Source: Amoebophrya sp. A120 (Eukaryota > Sar > Dinophyceae > Syndiniales > Amoebophryaceae). From it: DNA of 25,660 bases. The position numbers were made by a program, and so were the translations under genes. This document shows positions 12,401 to 21,400 of the stretch, piece by piece. Location of the stretch: positions 47,274 to 72,933 of the forward strand of contig CAJINV010000037.1 of the NCBI GenBank assembly GCA_905178155.1. Reading direction: 5' to 3'. The notes beneath the pieces are model-generated. The model did no database searches. It was not told the origin of the DNA and saw only the letters and a list, made by a program, of their open reading frames with translations. Each line of letters starts with the position of its first letter. Within the stretch, counting starts at the first letter, position 1.

Positions 12401-15400
12401 TCAGCGCAGCAACGCCTGCAGTTGCATTCGGACCTGAAGACGAAGACCCGCCACCTCCTACCCGGATTTTGAAAACCACTTTGCTCCCTGCTGCGGTCTT
12501 CGCCGCCGCTTTCGGCGGAACGCCGTTGACTAAGAGTAGATTGTTGCCAGCAACTATCCAACAAAAAAACATTGTAGGTGTAACTTTTTTGGAGGAACAG
12601 CATTACAAATTTGTCTGGCATGACAGCAAAAACCTGTCATGCGCAGATAGTACGTGAAAACGCCTTTTAATGGACCCTACCATGCATGCTAAGCATGACA
12701 GACGCAATCATCTCGCATGTTGCGCATCACAAATTTACACTAACAACGTTTTTTTCTTGGATAGCAACGCCGATGTTTGGGTGTGCGATTTCTTCCTCCC
12801 AGCAGGCATTGACCATATTATCGCTGTTATTTCCAGCACTCGTGTCTGCGAAGTAATCCAACTCCGCACTGAAGCCTTCTATTGCCATCTGCGCTCTTCT
12901 CGTTTTCTGGTGAAAATCAAAAAACTTCGTCCTGCTGGTGATGGAAGTGTCGCAGGGCTTGAACCCCCGGACAAGATTGTCCTTCCAACAGGGATATCAA
13001 GTGTAAAAGTGTCTGGGTCTGGAAGATTCTGAGACTTGTGATGCACGTTTTGCGTGAGCCATGATGTCTGTGCTGCATGCCCTAGCATCACAGATTTTGT
13101 GAGGGCATCTTGATGCCTATTCCGCATGACAGATGCCCTCTTCCCGTAGCATAAATCACATTCCCTCATTTGCTGCTCATGCAATACAGTTTTTTTTGGA
13201 ATCCAAAAGCAGCATCACAAGTTGCATTCTTCCAGACCCAAACATATTTGCAGTTCATAAGGGACCGGAGCACTGTTTTGGCGACTTGATGAAAACTTTG
13301 CGGTACTTGGAAGGCGGAGAAGGCACAGCAGCAGCTTCTGATGTAGTTCCATTGGTGGCATTTGTACTATCAGCGCCGCTGCTGTTACGTCCGTTTGAAC
13401 CGTTTGTCGTGGTGTTCTGTGTTCCCATGACCGTGGTCAGATCGTCGTCATCGTCGAAGAAGAATCTGCTGCTGTTGCTCTGGTTTGAAGTGTTGGTCAC
13501 GTTGGGCTGCATCGTATCTGCAGCTTGTTCGGGGAACACTTTCTCGTCCGCCCAAGTCCAACAGACCTCTGCGTTCAACTCGGTGAAGTTGCTGCACTGT
13601 TTGATCGCGAACTGTTTTTCCAAATCTTTGATGCAGTAGTCTTTGTTCGAAGCCGAACTGTCGCAATCCTTGACATCCAACACGTTGGAAATCAGCAAAT
13701 CGTGCCAATCGTAGCTGTAAGTCGCAACAGTTGGAACTGGTACTGTGGGAGAAACAATCGTCACCGGGTAGTCTTCCTGCCCGTGCCAACAGGGGAGGTT
13801 GTTCGCTAAAGGCCCTGTATTTGCCATGCTAGCTGACGTATCAGAACTGTCCTGCTCGCACTTCAACAGCCGGAACTGTACGTGCTTCTGCTATGACAGT
13901 GCACAACTCCCCTTCCCCCTCGTTGTCATGCAAAATCCCAAATCCAGTCGCTGCCTCGTGGCACTGTTTGCATGACAAATTGCGGAAGCCCAAATAGTAC
14001 TTCATTAGGCACTTAAACTTGTCACGCACAGTTCATGCCATACAAATGACGGGGAGGGGCAGTGGTGCACTCGCATATCTGCCACTTGCAATCCTTCAAA
14101 GGCTCACGCGGATAGCTGTTCTTCAGACAGCAGTCCAAATACCGGTTTTCGTGACAAATGCTGTCGGAAAAGCAGGTCGGGCGGTCAGATGTTAAGTCTA
14201 CTGAGTGCGCGGTCTGGCAGTCAAAGGGGCCGAGAATGCGGAGGGTGGTGAGGTTCCTGGGCTCGGGCGGAGGCGTAGTTGTAGCCGATGTGCTGGACGA
14301 TGTTGCTGTGCTGTCTCCTCCACCAACACCAGGACCCGCTGTCGTTCCATTAGACTGATTCGTCTGTGAACTTGTGTTGCTGGAGTGCGAATGCTGGTGA
14401 CCTCCACCGGTGGTTGCGGTGGTTCCATTTGCGTCCCCACCCGCGGTAGAATTTTCCGTCGTGGTATTCGACTCGTTCCCACTGCTGCTTGCATTGTAAC
14501 TGCTACCCCCAGGAGATGAGCCACCACCCATGTGCGAGCTCAACTCCCGGTGCGGAGAACCAGACGACGAACTGGACTGATTCCCAGCACTCGAGTTGTT
14601 CGTGTCGTTCCCGCTAGACTGTGACGCACCTCCAGTCGCATTCGTCGCGTTATTGTTCTGCCCAGTAGCGTTGTATCAAATGCAAAAATGTCTGGGTCTG
14701 GAAGAGCGTAAACTTGTCATGCAGGTTTTCCATGACCCATGAGGTCTGGAATGCGGGACCTAGCATGACAGACTCTGTGAGGTCTCTGCCATGCCTATCC
14801 TGCATGAGAAACTGCCACCCCAATTGGTCGAAAGTGGGCAGCTTTTGGCACTCATGCAACACAGATTTTTGCATGATTCGGATTTAGCATGACAAGTTGC
14901 AACCTTCCAGACCCAGACATTTTTGCAATCCATACGTTGTTCGCCCCTGAAGCTGCGCCACCCCCACCGCCCGGCAAGAATTCCGGCACCAAACCATACT
15001 CCATGCTGTGATTCGTATCAAATGCAAATATGTCTGGGTCTGGAAACTTGTAATGCTGAGTTGTGAATAGTGAATTCCCTGTAATGCAAAGCCAAGCATG
15101 AGACGCATTTGCGCTGCTTAGTGTTGCGCTTTGCGCATGACAAACTGCGTTTCGCATGCCAAGACAAAGCGTCTCTTCTCGGACACGCATCACAAACTCT
15201 TCAGTCATACCGGACAAGCATGACAAACCTTGCATCCTTCCAGACCCAGACATATTTGCAACGCATAATTCGTTTGAAACATCAACATCTCCTTCACCGC
15301 CACTGGGTTTTCCACATGATAACACACGTGGTACACATTCGGTTTATGCGGCCTGTAGACCGGCCGAAACGCCGTGCAGCAGTGGATTGGCTCTGGGATG

Positions 15401-18400
15401 AATTCCGGCGGACACTGCTGTGTGGTAAGTTGGCCTTGATTCTGTCCCTGATTCGCAGTGTTACTTTGTTGGTGGGAGGCGTGGTGCTGTTGGTTTTGGG
15501 TCGACGAGGAATCAGACGCGTTCTTGCTCGTGGTGTTTACACCATCGTCGTCATCGAAGACAGAAGTCCCGGTATTGTTACTGCCATTTGATGTCGTGTT
15601 GGTTCCATTTGTAGTTGCATTCGTGCTGTTCGTACTTGATGTTCCGTTCGTCTCATTGTCCCCATCTTCTCCGCTGCCGACGTGCATGTGCAATAAACGG
15701 TTGATCACAGAAGAGCCCAGCTCAGATGAGCCGCTAGAGGTCCCGTCAAAGCCAACTTCCTGCTCTTGCAGCAGCCGGGAAGAACCAGCAGAAGATCCAG
15801 CACCCGCCCCTGCTGATCCAGCAGAACTCGTCGTCCCACAAGTCGGATCATAAGCCGGGTTCGAAACCTGTTTCATCTGACTGGTGACTTCGCACCGGAC
15901 TTCCCTGGTTGTTTTGCTGCTTCTCCTGTAGTAGACCGTGCCCACTTGGTTCATATTTCCCGTTGTTCCTGCTTCTTGCTCAATTTCGTCGTACTCTGCT
16001 GTTAATTCTCCGAAGGAAACTTGCTGCTCCGGCCCCATAACTTCACATACCTGCTCGGCATCGTACTCTACCCTCGCGTCGCACTTGTCCATTTCCGCAT
16101 TGTAGAACCACTTGTCCAGAATCCGGAAAGAGCTGTTTTGAACCACTTCCAAATAGTTCCCCCGCTGCAAGAAATTGTCGTAGTCTTCCAAATTGTGAAA
16201 AACCACTTCCCCAGATTTCTCACTGGTCCAGCAAAATTTGTCGAAATGAGAAAACCCGTTGTTGGACTGGTACCCCCGGGGGCCCGTTGTCCAGATGTTG
16301 GTATTTGGGAGACCAGAACGGAAAGAAGTTTTATCACATTCCTGATACCCCCGGACGATGTGGTCCTTCCAACAGGGGCGAGTGCAGTTGAGTGGAGATT
16401 CCAGGCGGACGGCGGGGACAGTTTGATTCTGAAAACCCGCTGCAGAGGACACGCTGTTCGTGATGTTCTGACCATCAGACGTTTTATCCTCAACTTGCAA
16501 CGGGACGAAGCAAACGGAGAAGTTGGAGTGTATCGAATTCTCCCTGTCACACTTCACGATGCTCGGGTACATGGTTGTTAAGTCATTTGTGCAGAAGGAA
16601 TCTGGATCAGCCGGGCACTGCTTCGGCGGCGACGTCGCGACGGCAGTTAAGGTATTGGAGGAAGTTGTAGCGACTGCTGTAGTATTTTCTGTGTCGTTCA
16701 TTCCAGACGAGTTAGATTCTGATCCGTTTACCATAGCACCGTCCGCGCTGTCGTCACTTGTGCCGTTTGTCCCGTTAGTATCCTCAGTACTGCTACTCAC
16801 AGCGAGTACCGGTTCATGCACGTTCAACACCACTAAACTCAAACTATCGAACGGATTTTCCACGTAGCACGGCCTGGGCTTCGCGACAACAGGAACGTCC
16901 ACTTGCGGTGGTCGGCCGCCGCAAAAGAGCTGCTGCTGGTCGCAAGTTGTCGTGTTTGGATCAAAAAAATCGGAAGCCAAACTGTAGTTGCTCGTGCAAT
17001 TCGCGATTAAGGGGCTCGAAGTTGAACCGCTGCTATCGGTCGCATTCATCCCTGATGTTCCCGCAGGAACAACAACACTGCTCCCACTCGTCCCAAACAC
17101 CTTCGCGGGTTCGTTTACCGGGATTAGTGAAGCCGATTCCAACTCCACTACTTCCACCGGCTGCGCACGGAACTTGATCGGGACATATGGGTAGTGATCA
17201 GTCAAAACATAGGCATACCCAGTGATTTCCTCATTTGTGATCCCGTCAAAAAACCCCTTCCCGGTGAAGTTAAACCCGTTCGCCTCGTCCAAAGCACAGG
17301 GGTAGGGGGGTTCTACTTGGGTGATTTCTTGCTCGTCAGAGGTCGCGTTTGTGAAATTTGTCACGTTCGGATCGAAACCGTCATCGCTCGCATTGGACAC
17401 ATTCGTAGTGTTGATATCATAATCTTCGTCATAGCCCGTTATGGCGTTCTCAACTGTTACATTCTTAACTGTTACATGAATTTGTCATGCAAAAACACTA
17501 TCACTATTCACACGATCAAGCCTTCTTTGCATGACAACTTCTCGACGCGCTAAGTAGCACTATAATCCGTCCCAAATCTGTAATGCAAAAGGCCCAATCT
17601 TCCTCCTTTCACTTTTGCCTTTCTTGCATTACAAATTCGTGTAACAGATGAGAATGTAACATTTGAGAACGCCATACCCGTTCCCGTCCCATTCGACGTT
17701 TGATTCGCTGTCCCGTTCGTCCCATTCTGGTCAAAATCCTCGTCAAACGGCCCGCCAGAGGCTGTTCCGTTTGTCGTGGTATTATCCTCTGTCTCATTTG
17801 AGGAGTTCGTATTGTTTGTCCCGTGCATAGCAAGCTGCCTCACCCTGTGTCTCCTATCCCTTTCCTTCGCGACTAACTCTTTTGCGTGTAACATCCTCTG
17901 GTTTAGCATGCTGGGCGCGACTAGTTCGAAGTCCATGGTGTCGTCGCCTAGAATCGACATGGCGTTCCCGTCGTCCTCATCGTAGAAAGCCGCGACGTAT
18001 TTCGGTGCATAGGGAGCTGCAGCAGAGCTCGTCTTTGCTGAGTGTTTTGCTGCAGATGTAGCTTGGAAGTCAACACTCGGAGCAGAACTGGTTGCCGCTG
18101 CGGCTGCCGTTTTACCAGCTGCCTTCGGCGTGACGGGAACAGCCGACCTACTGTACACCGCCATCGCCTGCGGCTCGTCTGTCCCGTCGTACTGGCTAGC
18201 CACTCCATTCCCGCCTACAAACCGATAGTCAAAAACCGAAACAGGCTGCAGCGCGATTTCCGGCGTCGACCCGTTCTCCGGGACTTGACCATTGATCGTG
18301 AAGTTCAATTCCCCTGTTGCTGCGTTCTGTAAATAGTCGTCATTTGGCTTGTAACAGCTTGTCAAATTCCGACAAGGAGAATAAATCGGAATCCCGTCGC

Positions 18401-21400
18401 GCGCGTAGCCGATCAGGCTGCAAGGAGGCACCACAGAAGTAGTAATATCGGTTTGCACGACAGTTTGTTCCACCGCACAGCTGCTCATGGAGTACGACAA
18501 GCAACTCTCACGGAACGCGTGGACGTGGTACCGACAGTAGTCGTCCGCATGCCCCAAGTATGAAATGCAAAAGCATCGCACTCGTATCTATAAATGCATT
18601 ACAAACTTCCTCAGCATGAGAAATAAAATTTGCATATGGAGATTTACCTTGAAAAAAAGATTTGTATTGCAGGGTTTGAATACGAGTACGATACTTTTGC
18701 ACAGGATACCAAGCATTCGTCCACGATGTTCCGCTTTTGAAAAGTCGCGACGTTGTTCTCTGTAGTTGACGGGCTATTTGTCATGCTGTCCGCACTAGAA
18801 GATGTCACAACAGCTAAGTGGTTGTACAAGAACGCTCCAGTTCTTAAAACCCCAATGATCTCATCCGGTTTTGTCAAATTACTGAACTTCGGAACGATTC
18901 TCGTCAACTGCTGCGTCTCATTCACCGTTTCATTCGCAAAAAGCCCGAAGTTTTCGTTCAAAATTGTTTGCTCCGACAAAACCTCCATTTCGAATTCCAA
19001 CACCGGATCTGCTGGCAATCGCAATTCCACTGGGTATTCGCACACTTGGTTCAGCTTTGTTGGTGTCGATAAGAAGTTCTGCTCCTGCAACACCCCTCCA
19101 GCATGGAACGGGTGATTCGGCACGCCGGTGGTTTTGATCAGTCTTGTTTGATTTCCACTGTCCAGCTCCTCCGAATACCTGGACTGGACGTCGTTGCCGC
19201 ATTTCTTCGTTGTGGCAGTGTTTATTTCCATGGGTGTGCAGGCCTGTAATTTCGCTGCTTCACTCCCTGTCAAGAATTTCGACTGCTCTACCAATTGCTC
19301 CGCTTTATCAAATCCACATTTCCCAAACCGGTTTTCAACCCTGTCCGCCCACTGACATATCAAAAGGAAAAATCCCCCCTCCCCATATCGAAAAGGTGCA
19401 ACGTCTCAGAAAATTTGTAATGCTGATTTGTGGCCACGAGCTCTGTCTTGCAAGAACGCAACTCAACAGACTCCGCTGCATTCTGCAGGCGGTTTGTCGT
19501 GCTGTTGTCCCTACAGAGTAGACCTTTGCCATGCTCAGCGCCTAGCCCAAAACCTCGCTGCTCAGGCTTAGCATAGGCCTGCAGTCCTCTCCAGCAAGAC
19601 AAATTTGATTTGTGTACGCAAATCCAGCATCAGAAACTGCGTTTTGATATGGGGAGGGGGGATTTCTCCTTTTGATATGACACCCCGCAATTTCTTCGGC
19701 ATTCGGCCAGCACGTGAGGCAGCAATCCAAGTGTCTGGTGGATTCGCAGGACAGTTTGTCACAGGAGCACTTTTCGTTTCTGTTACTGTAGTTGCACTTG
19801 TTACTCCCACCGTAGAAAATCAGCTTGTTTTCGGATATTGAAATAACCGGCGATGAAGTTCTTCCTTGCATCATCTCTACATACGCCTGGACAAACTGCT
19901 GGCCTGTCATGCCAAACTGTATTGAAGGACTTTCTGCGACTTCCAGCAAGCAGCTCCCGCCCATCAGCTTCGTGTGCCTTTCGAAGAAACTTGTCAAGTT
20001 CGTTAAGTCGTAAGTCGCTAAAATGTAAGCGTCTAGGAAGGAGTCGAACGTGAAGTTCTGCGGACCAACGAGCGAACTTGCGTTGTGAATCAAATCCACC
20101 AAAAAACCACTGTTGGAGAAGTTGCCAGTCTTGCTTATCGCGTCTTCGCGTAAGAAGGGCATGCAGGAGACCTATCAACTGCAAATATGTCTGGGTCTGG
20201 AAGGATGCAACTTGTCTTTGTCATGCTACCTTTCAACTCTACATAAAACCTGTATTGCATGAACAGCAAAAGAGGTCCAGTTTTTGCAAAACGAAGGGGG
20301 CATTTCTCATGCGGCCTGAGCATCAGAAAGCTCTCGCAGAATGTGTGATGCTCGGGCATGCGTCACAGACTTCATGGGTCATGGAAAATATGCATGACAA
20401 ACTTGGTCCTTTTCCAGGCCTAGACATATTTGCAATGCATAAGACCGCGTTAGTCGCGATGATCATGGGAAACTCTCCACCGGCGATGAGGGACGCAGGA
20501 CCACCTGGCGAAGCAGAAGTTGTAGCAGGGCTAGAACCTGAACTCGGGGTAGAAGCCGTGGTAGTTGCTGTTGTAATCTGTGGCTTGAGGTAGTCCGGCA
20601 CAAATGGATCGACTTCTGCAACAGAAGAAGAAGACGCATTGCCACTTGAAGCCGATGCTGAGCCTGCTCCTCCTTCCTGTAGCAACCGCGGCACTTCCGC
20701 TCGGCCGCTGACCATGTAGTCTCTGTTCACCACGTGCCCGTGGTGCGAGTAGTTGTACGGCGGGAGGAATGTCCCGAACTCCTGGTTGAAACCTGGGGAA
20801 GCAATCGCTTCCGCCATTTTTCCGGTTCTGTAGTTTTCAAACACGATGAAATTTGTCATGCTATTTCCACCCGCCCCTTGCCTCAAATGCTCGTAGTGCG
20901 CATTTCTCAAATCTCTAAAACACCCCCGCCTGTTGTTCTTCGTCATCAGGGCTTCGAAGCTGACATTCGGCTGCAAGAACTCCACAGGGTCGACGACAGA
21001 ATCGCACTCGTGAAACCCGCGGGTCAGGTCGGTCTCCCAACAATTCATCTCACAGTGAGACGGCGTACGCAAAACGATCCGGTTCCAGGGGCGGCGGACG
21101 GTTTTGGTCAAGTGAAGTTTGGTTTTTGGTTCAACTGTCGGATCGATGGTTGTGGTGGTTGTCATGGAACTCTGTCCGCCAGAACTACTCACGTTGCTTC
21201 CATTCGATGTCCCGTTCGCCGTACTGGTTGCATTCGTCTGGTTCGCCATATCGTCTTCCTCTAGCGTCCTTCGCAACAGTGCTCGCAGTTGAGCAGAATG
21301 GTTTGCATGAGTTGCATTAGTTCCGTTTGTACTATTGAAGGAGTTCGTTCCATTCGTGTCGTTCGTACCGAACAAATCGCCGTCGTCTGCGACAGAAGTT

